Shown: positions 45,128 to 57,727, numbered from the stretch's first letter. The stretch: 64,000 bases of DNA from Solea solea (GCF_958295425.1 NC_081154.1:18289364-18353363); one strand, 5' to 3'. Translations and numbers: made by a program. Notes: generated by a model not told the origin, from the letters alone.

Positions 45128-47483
45128 AGGCAACATAGAATGCTTGTATCGCACATATATGTTAGTTATGGAGGTCTACTTACATATATTAACTTGTTTT
45201 CATGGTTAAAATGCTCCTAGTCGCTGCAAACGCGCCGATCTAAATATCTCCTCACAGGGCGGCAGCCTCTGTGGCAGACTGTGGCAGACGCAAAGCAGCG
45301 GGTATGGGAGAAGTTTGGAGAGGACATGGAGAAGGACTATCGGTCGGCACCAAGGTGTTTCTGGAAAACCATTCGGGGCCTCAGGAGGGGAAAGCGGGGG
45401 ACCATCCAAGCTGTGTACAGTAAGAATGGGACACTGTTGACCTCGACTGAGGAGGTAACCGAACGGTGGAAGGAACACTTTGAGGAACTCCTGAATCCGA
45501 CATCTGCACCCTCTGTGGTGGAGGCAGAGAGGGAAGCTGATGGGAGATCATCGTCAATCTCCCTGAGGGAGGTCACTGAGCTGGTTAAACAACTCCGCAG
45601 TGGCAAGGCCCCAGGGGTTGATGAGATCCGCCCAGAAATGCTGAAGGCTCTGGGTGTGGAGGGGCTGTCTTGGATGACACGTCTCTTCAACATTGCGTGG
45701 AGGTCGAGGTCAGTGGCGAAGGAGTGGCAAACTGGGGTGGTGGCCCCCCTTTTCAAAAAGGGGGACCTGAGAGTGTGTGCCAATTACCGGGGCATCACAC
45801 TTCTCAGCCTCCCTGGTAAGGTTTACTCCAAGGTACTGGAAAGGAGGGTTCGACCGGTAGTCGAACCTCGGATTCAAGAGGAACAATGCGGATTCCGTCC
45901 TGGTCGTGGAACAACGGACCAGCTCTTTACTCTTGCAGGGATCCTGGAGGGGGCCTGGGAGTACACCCATCCGGTCTACATGTGTTTGGTGGACCTGGAG
46001 AAGGCGTATGATTGGGTTCTCAGGGAGATACTGTGGGAGGTGCTGCGTGAGTATGGGGTGAGGGGGGCACTACTTAGGGCCATCCAATCCCTATACGCCC
46101 AAAGTATGAGCTGTGTCAGGGTTCTCGGCACTAAATCCGGCCTGTTTCCTGTGGGTGTCGTGGGGGAGAGGGGTTGTGGTTTGGCGGGCTTGAGATCACG
46201 TCGCTGCTTTTTGCAGATGATGTGGTCCTCATGGCTTCGTCGGCCTGCGACCTTCAGCGCTCACTGGATCGGTTCGTGGCCGAGTGGGGATGAGGATCAG
46301 CACCTCTAAGTCTGGCTCTTAGCAGGAAACCGGTGGATTGCCTTCTCCGGGTAGGGAATGACTCCTTGCCCCAGGTGAAGGAGTTCAAGTATCTCGGGGT
46401 CTTGTTCACGAGTGAGGGGACGAGGGAGCGGGAGATGGGCCGGAGAATCGGAGCGGCTGATGCTGTACTGCATTCGCTGTACCGCACGGTTGTGACGAAA
46501 AGGGAGCTGAGCCGGAAGGCAAAGCTCTCAATCTACCGGTCAATCTTCGTTCCTATCCTCACCTATGGTCATGAAGGTTGGGTCATGACCGAAAGAACGA
46601 GATCGCGGGTACAAGCGGCCGAAATGGGATTCCTCAGGAGAGTGGCCGGCTTTTCCCTTAGAGATAGGGTGAGAAGCTCGGGCATCCGGGGGGAGCTCTG
46701 AGTACCGCAGCTCCTTCACGTTGAAAGGAGCCAGTTTAGGTGGTTCGGGCATCTGGTGAGGATGCCTCCTGGGCGCCTCCCAAGGGAGGTGTATCAGGCA
46801 CGTCCAGCTGGGAGGAGGCCTCGGGGTAGACCTAGGACAAGGTGGAGAGATTACATCTCCACTCCTGAGATGGAACGGCCTGGGAACGCCTCGGGATCCC
46901 TCAGTCGAAGCTGGTCAATGCGGCTCAGGAAAAGGAAGTTTGGGGTCCCTTGCTGAAACTGCTGCCCCCGCGACCCGGCCCCGGATAAGCGGAGGATGAT
47001 GATGAAGACGCTCTCGTCAGCCGTGCTGTTTCAGACCAAAACCACACCCCCAGAACGTGGACTGTGTTGTGATTGGCCAGCCAACGAGAGCTTTCCCACT
47101 GTCCTGTGATTGGCCAGGTACCTGGAAGTGACGTAATTGGTAGGCCAGCTCTCAGATACACAGCTCCCCCTCTGGCACGGTGGATGCTCTGCATCTCAGC
47201 AGCTACGAGAGTAGTTCTTCTTCTTCTGCGGTTGAATGTACGCAACCGGATGTGCCCGGACTAGTGCCCGCACCAGGAGGCGCTACTGTGGTGAGAGGAG
47301 TGGTGAGGTTTTCTGATGACATCATCAGATCCGCTTCGTGGAGCCCAGGAAAACAATAAAACCCTATTTTCTCAGCAGTGGTTGAACTGTTTGTTCTGAA
47401 ACTTTAGGGTTTCATAAACGAGGTAATGACGCAGATACACACACAAACGCAGTGTTAATTGGAGCTTCCGGTCTATGTCGCCT
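45128..47483. mobile_element. TTAA-flanked DNA transposon (piggyBac- or Kolobok-like, non-autonomous)
   Basis: The left end AGGCAACATAGAATGC and the right end reversed, AGGCGACATAGACCGG, form inverted repeats, each bordered by TTAA (45124-45127 and 47484-47487). The non-LINE part is about 600 bp (45128-45256 and 47006-47483) and non-coding, so this is a MITE. A LINE fragment occupies its middle. Confidence 0.8.
45257..47005 (+). mobile_element. Truncated and deleted non-LTR retrotransposon inside the TTAA element
   Basis: RT sequence reads from 45281: RSGKAPGVDEIRPEMLK, FKKGDLRVCANYRGITLLS, EEQCGFRPGRGTTDQLF and MCLVDLEKAYDWV. After about 46150 there is a deletion and frame change; LFADDVVLMASS, the catalytic motif, is legible near 46205-46240 in another frame. 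KEFKYLGVLFTSEGTRERE and the C-terminal MPPGRLPREVYQARPAGRRP follow in two further blocks (46333-46701, 46756-46956). The 3' end is GGATAAGCGGAGGATGATGA. It lacks a 5' end and has no clear target duplication. Clade (I/Nimb- or RTE-like) is not resolved by eye. Confidence 0.8.
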
Positions 47484-47487
47484 TTAA

Positions 47488-47646
47488 CTCTCAGTTAGCT
47501 CTCACTTAACTCTACGTTAACGCTCAGTTAACTCTCAGTTAACTCTGTGTTAACTCTACGTTAACGCTCAGTTAACTCTCAGTTAACTCTGTGTTAACTC
47601 TACGTTAACGCTCAGTTAACTCTGTGTTAACTCTGCGTTAACTCTG
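47488..47646. repeat. GTTAACTCT satellite, right part
   Basis: The same unit continues directly after the TTAA element (CTCTCAGTTAGCTCTCAC, then ACTCTACGTTAACGCTCAG), showing that the transposon split one array. Confidence 0.9.
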
Positions 47647-48649
47647 TGCAGAAACACAGTCAGACAGAGGTTTTCTATGTGACAATGTCCCTGAGTCACA
47701 CTCTGTTCTCTTTCAATGAAAGCTCTGTAAGGGATGAGTTGGGCAAAGATGGCAAAGATAATTGAGACAGCACTCAGGACTCTTCACTTATGAAGTCATA
47801 CAAATATTAACATATAGATAAATGATAAATGTTTGATAGATAAAGAGAAAGAATTCAAGGCAAGATAAAAATCAGACATTTTGTACATCCATGTTCCATC
47901 AATGACAAAGAGACATAAGAGCTGGCAACAGTGTCATTTTTATTCATTCAACCTTTTCCTTCCAGGTGGAGAAATTACAATGGTGTTGAATGGTGAGTGA
48001 ATAACAGTGAGACAACAGCACATTCACTCTCCAGTTAACTATAACTGCTTAACCTTAAACTCATACTACCCACACAACATGTCCTCACCATACAATTCAC
48101 AGTTATATAATTATATAGTATAATTAAAAGTGCCAGAGTTTCCATTTGATGCAATTATGAGTGAATTTAGACGTCATCTCACTGACCGCACATAGAAGCA
48201 CGTGTGACATCATCCGTGTCTTCAAGTACACACACACACACACACTCATCATTAAATCAAATAAACCTGCTCTGTCTGTGACGTCTGAAAATAAATGGAG
48301 GTGTGATGCCTGTGTGTGCGTGCGTGTGTGACAGAGTGATAATACTGATGAGGCAGTGAATCAGTGTGTGCTGATGTGGAGACTGGAGCACTCTTTTTAG
48401 CGTCACAGTGGAACTCTCATCATAGCGTTTGTACATTATTACATGTAGCTGCCAGTTTACCTCCTATAACAATGATTGGATGTGGTCAACATGCAACATG
48501 GACTGAGTTTGTTTTTTGTTTTTGTTTTTAGCATCATTGGAAAAGTAAAACATTTCTTTGGTTGAAATGTTGTGGGGATGTAGATTGTGGAAGAAATAAT
48601 TTGATTCTTTAGATATCCAGATTTGTCAGGGGTAATGTGTGATAAAAGA
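47647..48649. other. Intergenic, no gene seen
   Basis: Short CA and TG runs lie at 48229-48244 and 48311-48330. No coding similarity is seen. Confidence 0.4.
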
Positions 48650-49118
48650 GTATCAGCCAGAATGAAAGGAAAGATATACAAGACAGTGGTGAGACCAGCG
48701 ATGCTGTATGGTCTACAGACAGTGGCACTGAGGAAGCAGAGCTGGAGGTAGCAGAGATGAAGATGTTGAGGTTCTCTTTGGGAGTGACGAAGATGGATAG
48801 GATCAGGAATGAGTCAATCAGAGGAACAGCACATGTTAGATGTTTTGGAGATAAGGTCAGAGAGGCCAGAATGAGATGGTTTGGTCATGTACAGAGGAGG
48901 GATAGTGAGTGTATGTTGGTAGAAGGATGCTGGGGTTGGAACTGCCAGGCAGGAGGTCCAGAGGAAGACCAAAGAGAAGGTTTATGGATGTAGTGAAAGA
49001 GGACATGAAGTTAGTTGGTGTGAGAGAGGGGGATACAGAGAACAGGGTGAGATGGAGGAGGTTGATTCGCTGTGGCGACCCCTGAAGGGAGCGGCCGAAA
49101 GGAAAAGAAGAAGAAGAT
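48650..49118 (+). mobile_element. RTE-type LINE 3' fragment
   Basis: The translation includes KGKIYKTVVRPAMLYGLQT, EMKMLRFSLGVTKMDRIRNE and ARMRWFGHVQRRDSECMLV, typical of the C-terminal region of RTE-like ORFs, in more than one frame. The 3' end GCGACCCCTGAAGGGAGCGG with a GAA-rich tail fits fish RTE elements. A second, shorter copy is at 59675-59945 on the other strand. Confidence 0.75.
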
Positions 49119-50335
49119 ATCCAGATTTGTTTTTAGGATTTCTTCATCACATGATAGATTTAGATGGCTCCGTTTCAGGGAGCCTGTCGCTGTCACACTC
49201 TTCTGATTTACATGAACTGAACAGAGACCTATGAGGGGAGTGTATCCTGACACTGTGGGAATCTGATTATGCTTGCTTTGAGCTCGCTCCCTGCTTCCTC
49301 TCCTTGTGTTGAGATAATAATATAATGCATATGTGGCAAACATCATTTGTACCCGGACAGGTTTAATTTCCAAGCTGCTCATCACAGCGAGGGCCAGGAT
49401 CATTTTCCATGCTGTGCAGTGGGAAAGCACTTTTGCACGGCATCCAAAATAGAAACATGGAACACTTTACATTATCTCAAGGCACTTTACATTATTACAG
49501 AGAGACACAGTAACCAAGCGCTCGGTGACAGTGAAGAGAAACAGTATAATGTGTATAATGTGTATAATGTTTGCCAACTGTCTTCACAAACTACACTTAA
49601 TGATACATAAATATTGATCCAAAAACCACAGTATCGGGAACTTCACAAAATTACAATGTATAAAATATTGGAGATGAATAAATGTAAGTATAAGAATATC
49701 TGTATAAGTATGTGATGTGTGCAGTAGTATGAACGTACAGTTTATCACAGGAATATGAATTAAGCCGCACCGAGTCAACAAAATCAGAAAGATATGCTTA
49801 ACCTTTAAATGTGTTTATTTGAATGTAACCTGTGTTTGTATTAGGATGAAAACAAACATACAAGTACCAATGTATCATCATCAATTTAAGAAGAAATAAA
49901 ACAGTGAATAATGGCTGAAGGGAGGGCAAGGGAAATAACAACGAGAGCCTGTATGAAACAGTGAGTCAGAACGTATTACACGGCCAAACGCAGCTCGGAT
50001 GCCATTTGTTCTCATCAGTCGTTGTGGACATTGTGGTCAGCTGTTTTCACCGGAACCCTCGTACCCATCTCCGAATAATTGGTGTGGAGAGAGCATGTGA
50101 CGGCCATGCATGTATAATGAGGAGGTTTTCAGTCCTCTGCTCAGAGGAGAGACATGACAGGAAGGGAGAGGATGCAGTGAAGCCCAACGAAGGTGATCTA
50201 AGGGTTGAGGGGACATTTGAATTGGCCCAGTGTGTGTAGCTTCAATACTGACCTCGTCAGGACCAGTAGTCCCCATGAAGACCAAAAACCTGGTCCTAAT
50301 GAGGGAGAACTCATGAGACTAATGGCACTTTCCCT
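49119..50335. other. Intergenic, no gene seen
   Basis: GTGTATAAT is repeated three times at about 49550-49570. Open frames at 49961-50285 on both strands show no recognisable domain. Confidence 0.4.
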
Positions 50336-50530
50336 TTATACAGTTCTAGCACTACGTGGTACTCGACTCAACTCTGCTGGGCTTTTTTTTGCTCTTCCAT
50401 CAGTGATAGCACCTGGTGGTTCTGGTTTACCGGGCGAGCTGAGCCCACACTAAAGTGTGATGTCACAGACTGTCGGCCACTGATTGGTCAGAGAGTGTCG
50501 TCACTGTAAGAGTCATGAGCGCGACGTCCG
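50336..50530. repeat. Interspersed repeat fragment (TACTCGACTCAACTCTGCTG type)
   Basis: The segment with GGTACTCGACTCAACTC, TAGCACCTGGTGG and GGGCGAGCTGAGCCC resembles an abundant fish MITE-like repeat that I recognise by these motifs. Ends and target duplication are not clear. Confidence 0.4.
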
Positions 50531-50879
50531 ACACAAGAATCAAAGCCAACAATGCCAAACTCTACATGAGTTAAAAAAGACTTCAACATCATGAAAGGGT
50601 TAGGGCATTAACTGGTTATGGGATAACACTTTGTTTACGCTGTCCAAATGAATGGAAATCAATGCATGTCTTTAGACGCACCTTAAAAACACACCGTCAT
50701 CTACTGTCATCTAGTCTGGATGTAATAAAGGCAACAACGAGCTTCCTGGCATCCTTTAATGACAGGATGTTTATGTGGCACAGGTGCACCAAGGCTGACT
50801 TATGACAAATCTCCCAGGAACAGAACTTCAGGTTTGTCAGTGTTAAGAAGTCGTCCAGGACTTAATAATGTCACACAGT

Positions 50880-50892
50880 GTGTGTGTGTGTG

Positions 50893-50922
<30 letters not shown>
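50880..50922. repeat. (TG)n microsatellite
   Basis: An interrupted TG run. A second run lies at 51044-51081 and a third at 51439-51460. Confidence 0.9.
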
Positions 50923-50927
<5 letters not shown>

Positions 50928-51043
50928 TTGCATGAGGGAGTCGGAGTCATCCATCTCTTGAGGCTTGTGTGTGGTATATTGCCGTGTTAATGCAATCATG
51001 CATGTCTGTGCCATGGCATAATGGAACAGAACATACATGAGGG

Positions 51044-51082
<39 letters not shown>

Positions 51083-51135
51083 ACAGAGGGAGAGCAGAAA
51101 GCTGTAGAAGGAGGCATGAGATAAGAGAGACACAC

Positions 51136-51190
51136 ATGAACAAAGACGTCAAGCAGTTTCTCAAGATTACACGCAAAAAGAAAAAGCACG
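51136..51190 (+). CDS. Candidate first coding exon, unidentified gene
   Basis: ATG with A at -3 opens MNKDVKQFLKITRKKKKH, and a consensus donor G|GTAAGT follows at 51191. The peptide is basic and lysine-rich. I do not recognise it and find no continuing exon in the window, so this may be chance. The TG microsatellite 55 bp upstream argues neither way. Confidence 0.2.
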
Positions 51191-51460
51191 GTAAGTCCTC
51201 TGAACAGCCTCTGCTGTGTGACAGTGTTTGAGAGGCACAGGGTCTGAGAGCGTGTGCATGAGGAAGTGAAGGAAGCAGCACATAGAAGAGAGCGACACGT
51301 CACATAACAACAGACAGAGAGACAGTGAGAACACCAATTTGGTCCCTTCAATAGACGCGAGGGGGAAATAACATGTTCCTCTTGTCTATCACTGACTCAT
51401 TAGCTTAATTATATGGAAGAGCTTAGACTGAAGAGACTGTGTGTGTGTGTGTGTGTGTGA

Positions 51461-52279
51461 GAGAAAGAGAGACAGAGGTCACATGTTGCACCTGTTTTTT
51501 TTTGTTTTGTTTTTTGTAACAAAGGCATTTCTGCTGCGTTCCATTTACATCGGAACTAGGACGTCAGAGCCTTCCAGACAAGATGTGACTACAGATGGAA
51601 CCCAGCATGGGTCATTCAACACAAAGCTTGACCTCAGCACACAAACACCAGCTTCTCCCTGTCTGGGGGTCACCGCAGCGTATGACCCGGGACCGGGGAC
51701 AACCTTGAGTGTCCAGGTAACTAATGAGTCATGGGGAGCGGGTGCCTTGCTCATGGGTACCACAGCCCTGGACCTGGCGTGGAACAAGTGACCAACAGAA
51801 CTACTGTCATTATTTTTAATGTGATTTTCAAATCCATTAAAAACATTTCTACTCTCGTATGCTTATGACTCAGCTTGATGAAAAAGGTACTTTAAATTTC
51901 ATTAAAATGTTGTCGGGAGCATTGAATATTGATCTTCAACCACAGATAGGAGACATACAACATTAAGGAAGTTATAAACATAATTGCTTTGACAACGTTG
52001 CTCACACGTAGAAGAATATTATTACATTATTACCAAAGTGTCTGTGTGGTTTAGTGACCTGACACAATTTATACAATTAGAAAAGATAAAATATACTTTC
52101 AGGACAAATTCTTTTGTGTCTGGGATCCAGTGTTGAAGCATTTAGGTAAACTTAAAACTGTGCCCACTTAAAGACCATATAGCAACCATCTTGTATTTGT
52201 GATTGTGATCTAATCCATGTGAACCTTGTCTTCTTGTTTTGTGCACAGCCTCAGTGTTGGCGAACCCATGTATGTGCTT

Positions 52280-52284
<5 letters not shown>
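51461..52284. other. Intergenic, no gene seen
   Basis: Open frames on both strands near 51441-51791 lack recognisable similarity. Confidence 0.35.
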
Positions 52285-52345
<61 letters not shown>

Positions 52346-52350
52346 ATAAA
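52285..52350. repeat. (TA)n microsatellite
   Basis: About 65 bp of nearly pure TA. Confidence 0.9.
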
Positions 52351-52704
52351 ACTATAAATCCTTTCTTTGTTTTTATTTAATTCAATTAAATATTTTTTTA
52401 TGGACTGGTGTCCAACATGTTCGTGGGGGGGGGGGTTATTATATTATATAAAGAGGAGCATTGTGATTCCTCTGTATGTGTATCTATGTACAATATTGTT
52501 GATGCTCAAAAAAAAGTACTTTAAATTTGAATCTTTCACTGCACAATAAATGTAAATTGTTATGCTTGTCATATTTTAGTCTAGCTTTCTGTTTTCTTCC
52601 ACTCTTTCTGTTTGATTTTTATTCCAACTGGCTTTTGTTTAAATTGTGTTTTAATGTTTATTATGTTGTGTTTTGAGTTGCCGCTCTCTCTTATAAATTC
52701 ATCG

Positions 52705-52835
52705 TTCATCCATTCACTCACTCACACACACGTGAGTGCAGTCCATGAGTCTTGCTCAGGGTAGACGATCAAACCCTTGACCTACCAGCTGAAAGACGAC
52801 GCCCTCAACCACTGACCCACCGTCACAAAGAGGAC
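52705..52835 (-). repeat. tRNA-derived SINE, reverse orientation
   Basis: Read on the - strand, GGTGGGTCAGTGGTTGAGGG (A box) and GGTCAAGGGTTTGATCGTC (B box) are followed by CCCTGAGCAAGACTCATGGA, the same body as the copy at 28688. Confidence 0.5.
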
Positions 52836-54024
52836 GGGACACAAAATAACCAAGACGTTAAAGTTGCTCAAGAAGTATTTGAACATAAGCTGATCAGTTA
52901 GCAGCATAAACACTATTCAAGCATTTTAAAAATCCTTTTTGAGCTGCATTAGGTCCGTTTCCATCGTTTTGCATTTTCAATTTGCACATAAAAAAAACAA
53001 CACAGAAAACAAATGTTGCTGTGTTTCTGAGACGCACACATTCAGCAAATAAGGGATGACATTTAGAAAATCATGTGACTGAAAGTTCACTGCAGGCTCT
53101 GGGAGCAGTAATGTAATCCTCTATATATCAGCAGCTACTGTTGCTCTTTATTCACATCATCAAGTTCTTACCCTTTTGTGTTGACCTGCTTTCGCCACCT
53201 TCTCCTTATCTAAGTGAACTGATGCCCAATATTGGCTCAATAGCAATGGACGGGACACATGAATGCACTTGTTTTCAACAGTAACATTGTAAAAAAAAAA
53301 AAAAAAGGACATAAAGTAGAACGTTGTTGCTGTTTTTGTGGCTTGGACCCAAAGACAGACGGTCCATCATACCAAAGCATGTGATGCAGGCCTGCTCAAG
53401 CTCTGTTGTAAGTTGATGTACCTCACACTCATCTTGGAGACATTATTTGAAGGTTCACTTTAAGTCAAGCCTTTTTTCATTTGAAATAGATTCTTCACAT
53501 GGAGCCTGGTGGAACAGATGATTCTTTTTCTCTCTTAATCCATTTGAAAATGAAGTCTTTACTCATTAGTCAATGACATTTGCACAGCCCATTCACATAC
53601 TGATGTTCTTTTGATTACACAACACTTAACACTAAATCTTAATTTGTTTTCCACTGGCCATTTTACTGCTGTTCCTGTGATTTCACATGCAGCAGTCTCT
53701 GCCTCATTATGTGCCAGTCATGCTCACCATGCTCTTTAGCTGGAAGTCATTAACGGATCCATTTTACTGCAGAGACCGTTTTCAGAAAGGTCCTATTGTT
53801 TTGTCACTGGTCATTATTACGTGTACGTCTATAGCAGTCACGTCTGTTGTGATAACTGTTGCCGATGTGAAGCTCTCACCCTTTGATGGAGTTCATATTT
53901 TTAAGGGAAAATGTAATAATGTTCTGTCATGTTTAAATTCACAACACAATCAATTGTTGTGTAGTTTAAAATAATCACAGAAGTGGTTCCGGACCATGAC
54001 TTTAGTAGTAGTAGTAGTTCGAAT
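52836..54024. other. Intergenic, no gene seen
   Basis: It contains a 16-bp A run at 53291-53306. An open frame at 53687-53974 has no recognisable domain. Confidence 0.4.
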
Positions 54025-54599
54025 TTAACGATTCCGATTCCATTATCGATATTCCTTATCGATCCGATTCCTTATTGATCCGATTCCTTATCGATTCTAG
54101 TTGGGTTAGGGAATAAGTACACATTTTTTTGTTTGTATTAACTCTCTTTACTTTGTGATTCTCACATTAATTGTTTCAGACAAAAGAAAATAGACGTTTG
54201 GCTTTTTAAGCCCAACCTCCATTATAAAAACTAAAAACACAGACTACTCGCTGACATTCGTTTATCCTGGCCTCGCTGAACAGAGGAGCTAGAGGTGCAC
54301 GAGAGCACCCTGCTGCAGCCTCTGAGCCGGCCAGACTCTGGCCATCGTCATCATCATCATCATCATCATCATCTAAATGTGATGGACAATGACAATGGAG
54401 ATTATTGCCTGGAGAGTTGAAAGTTACCTTCAGCATTGATAACAGATGGCGTCCCATTAGCAAATGTTTCTGGAAACATTACAAGTGTTGCAAGTGACCG
54501 TCTTGTCGTCACACTTTAGAGCGCTGCTGCCTCTGCGCCACGTTTGCTGCGCTTGAAAACCGGTTCCGAAGAAGAACCGGTTCTCGATTCCCATCCCTA
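54025..54599. mobile_element. hAT-like remnant with GATTCC/ATCGAT ends
   Basis: Repeated CGATTCCTTATCGAT motifs at 54025-54095 and the right end GAACCGGTTCTCGATTCCCA plus TCCCTA resemble a widespread fish hAT family (AGGGATGGGAATCGA end). A (CAT)n run lies at 54345-54374. No transposase is seen. Confidence 0.5.
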
Positions 54600-55539
54600 C
54601 TGCCAGGTCAATTCATTTTATAATTCATTTCTTGGACTGCCAGTCTGCTGATAACATGGGAAGGTTGTGTCAAGAAGGGCAGCCAAAAAAATCATCCACG
54701 TTGGTGAGAGGGAGTTTTTCTTTGTACTATTTTATTGTGTTTTACTTTCATTTTGCAAAATTTTTAAATGAATTACATCCACTTACATTCTGAGCTTTGA
54801 AAAAAAAAAAGTCTTTCTGCTAATGCTAATCTAATCACAACATCTGTAAGGAAATGTACAATTTGCCAATGTTTCCCCTCATCCTTCAGCACTGTTGGCG
54901 AGTGAAGTCACATACATACAAATATGTGATTGTGTTTCCTTTTAAAGGGCGTTTGAAGTCACTGATAGTCACTCCACAGGGAAACATGTTATAAAGCACT
55001 TTGCTAAATTTGAATGATTAAAAAGGTCAGTAAGTGTTTAAAAATTAGATTTTCTACACTAATGTAACATTCAGCAACATTCTCTGCTGTGAGATGTTGG
55101 GGGCGTGTCCACTGAAGGAGCCCAACAACACACACACACACTGTTCATCAGTGTTTGTACAGAATATAAATGAAAGGTCTGGGTACCAAAAACAAAGCAG
55201 TCTTAGCATAGACAATGTTATACAATATGCTAAATAAACTATTGTTAATTTAGCTTTCATTTCAAAATGTCAATTTTCTTAAGTCAGACACCGTTGTAAA
55301 CAGAAAACACTGTCCTGCTCTCTGTCTCCCTCTTTCTCCATCAGTGGTACTGCAGGAGTCTGCTCTACTTCATTTCCTCATCTTTAGGAACTTTAAATAA
55401 AGTAGCAGAGCTTTTATTGTGAGGTAAGACAAAGACAATCTCATGATGAAGCTCATGGAGTTATGCTAACTACGGCTCTGGAGCCTCATTCAGCTGTTAT
55501 CTTTAGACACACCTAAAGGCTAAAGACTTTACCCCATAA
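54600..55539. other. Intergenic, no gene seen
   Basis: AT-rich sequence with no coding similarity. Confidence 0.4.
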
Positions 55540-55800
55540 TTTGCCCCTGACATAGTGAACAATGACATCAACACAACAGACAACAGGAGGACATCCAGCA
55601 GCTCTTTGTTTCTACTCTGTTTGTCTCAACAAGACACAGACTGTGTGTGTTTTGCCTGATTGTATCATCACATTAATCTGCTGACTGTTGTGGGTGAAGC
55701 CGGTCTAGCTCCCCCATGACCGTGCCGCACCATTTTACTCTGGTACCCCAAAAGAAGGGTGCCAAAGAGTTGGGGCAGGTTGTTTTGGTACAACTCCTCA
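55540..55800 (-). repeat. Interspersed repeat, reverse copy of 61691-61860
   Basis: Reverse-complemented, this reads CTTTGGCACCCTT, CAGAGTAAAATGGTGCGG, GCTAGACCGGCTTCACCCA, GAGCTGCTGGATGTCCTCC, TTGTCTGTTGTG. These are in the same order and similar spacing as on the + strand at 61691-61860. It is probably an unnamed DNA transposon or SINE-like family. Confidence 0.65.
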
Positions 55801-55989
55801 TGGAAACACCAAACCAAACCGTTGCACTTCATGTGTAAGGAGGAAAATCCTCTAAATGAACTGGTTTAATTTTAGTGCCAGGTCATACGTGTTTATACGG
55901 CATAAAATAATATTCTTCTTTTTCTTTTTTTTCCAAATAAAGCAGTTTTATTTGAAAAGTAATAACAGTTTCCAATGCAAATCAGTGTA

Positions 55990-57100
55990 AGTGCATGTCC
56001 TCCTAAATGACAGAAACGTGTGTGTGTGTGTGTGTTGTGATGGTGGGGGGATGCAGGAAGGAGGCGAAGCAGTCACATGCACAGCAGACTGTCAAAGAAT
56101 GACTCCCCACTGCCTCTCTCTCTCTCTTTCTCTCTCTGTGTGTGTGTGTGTGTTCCTCTCCACTCTCTTTATCTTCCTCTGTCATGCCGCTCTCCTCTCT
56201 GCTCCCCATTTTCATCTCAACTTGAACTATCCGTGCATTTAATTTTTAATGATACACGTAGAGCTGGCTCTCTCTCTCTCTCCCTCTCTCTCTCTTTCTC
56301 TCTATACTCTGCTCCTCTCTTCACCACCTGTTAGTTAGTCTCCCTCTCCTCTCTGCGCTGGAATCCCCTCTTTTTTTATGAGGAGTTTCACTCTTGTGCC
56401 ATCACTGAGGTAAGTTCAAATTTTATTCAGGTTGAATCTGTGAAGGTTTGAAATGCTGGGTTCTGTGTTTTCTTCTGTGTTATTCTGCTCATGTCACACT
56501 TTTTTTTATTTTTTTAAAAAAAATGTTTTGATGTTATTTCATTTCATCACATCCTCATTTTAATTGTGTGTGTGTGTGTTGTCAGCTTTGCCTGAGAGAG
56601 TGAAAACAAATGCAGTGAAACCCAGACGGACACATTTATTCTGCAGCATTCTCACGCTCTCTCACTCACACAAACACACACACACACACGCAGACATCAG
56701 GTGCAACATGTGGCAGTCTTTGTTTCTATCTTTCTACCTGATCTTTCACCTTTTCTTCGCACCTTTGCCCGCACACACACACGCACACACACTGGAGTTT
56801 ACTCATCCTTGGCAGCCTGAAAATAACTTGGCTGTAATTGACAGGAGCTCACTGTCACTGTGGTTAACTCTGTGCTGACTATCAAGCTCTAATGAATGGC
56901 TACACTTTGCTCCACCACAGTGCTCCACCATCTGCCTGTCAGGCTGAAGCTTGTTATTTAAAGGTGAATGGAAGCCACTGCAGGGGCCCATTGTATGAAG
57001 GACACAAGAAGAAGCAGGAAACCAGGCAAGGGAGCGAGAGAAGGATCCTCACACACCTACAGGTGGAATAATGGTGTCAGAGAGAGACTGGCAGAGAGAT
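55990..57100. other. CT/TG-rich intergenic sequence
   Basis: It holds TG, CT and CA simple repeats (56020-56038, 56115-56155, 56268-56305, 56564-56580, 56668-56692, 56774-56792). CATCACTGAG|GTAAGTTC near 56400-56415 is a good donor-like site after a pyrimidine-rich stretch and could end a non-coding exon. There is no direct support for a transcript. Confidence 0.35.
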
Positions 57101-57532
57101 AATGAAAGAGATAACGTCAGGAGGAGAGGAGAGCAGACCTGCATTACAGAGGTGGAGATGAGATGGTGGAGGTGGAGGGGGTTGAGGGATAGAGAGAGCC
57201 CCCATGTCTGTGCTGTGATATGACTCTAATGTAAAGTGAAGGGGCTAAAAGAGGAGGATGGGAGGAATGAGCTTGTCACTCCTCTGTATGTAACCTCACA
57301 AACACCAGGGCCACACGAGGGCATGAGATACTGTACTTATACTGTATATGGTTGCATAATATAACAGCCACAGGGTGGATGTATGTATGCAGTCGCAGCG
57401 CTGTGTTGTACCCTGTAGGAATTATGTAAAGTATAGTTGGAGCCATTTGCTCCCAGGCTGACACATCTGTACACATAGAAACCTGCAATTTCCATGACTT
57501 AATATGTTTGAGTGTGCACTGCCACACTCAAC

Positions 57533-57727
57533 AACAGCAGCAGCAGCAGCAGCATGATGATGAAGATGATGATGATGATGATGAAAGGAGAAGATGAGAG
57601 AGATACTCCAGCTGGCAGCACGAGTGTGATCAGTCATGAGCTCCCTGTGAGCTTCTGCTTCCCTGTGCGCTGTGAGCCACCATGCCCCGGGCTGAACGTG
57701 TGCTGCTGCTGCTGCTGCTGCTGCTGC
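57533..57727. repeat. Facing CAG and CTG triplet repeats
   Basis: A (CAG)6-7 run at 57535-57554 is followed by GAT/ATG triplets (57554-57590) and, 120 bp further, a (CTG)9 run at 57700-57726. Read as DNA the two runs are complementary. Confidence 0.85.

Noticed and set aside
56340..56420. 5' non-coding exon ending in CACTGAG|GTAAGT
   Set aside because: A single donor-like site after low-complexity CT/TG sequence is weak evidence; no linked exon was found, so it was not called as a gene.
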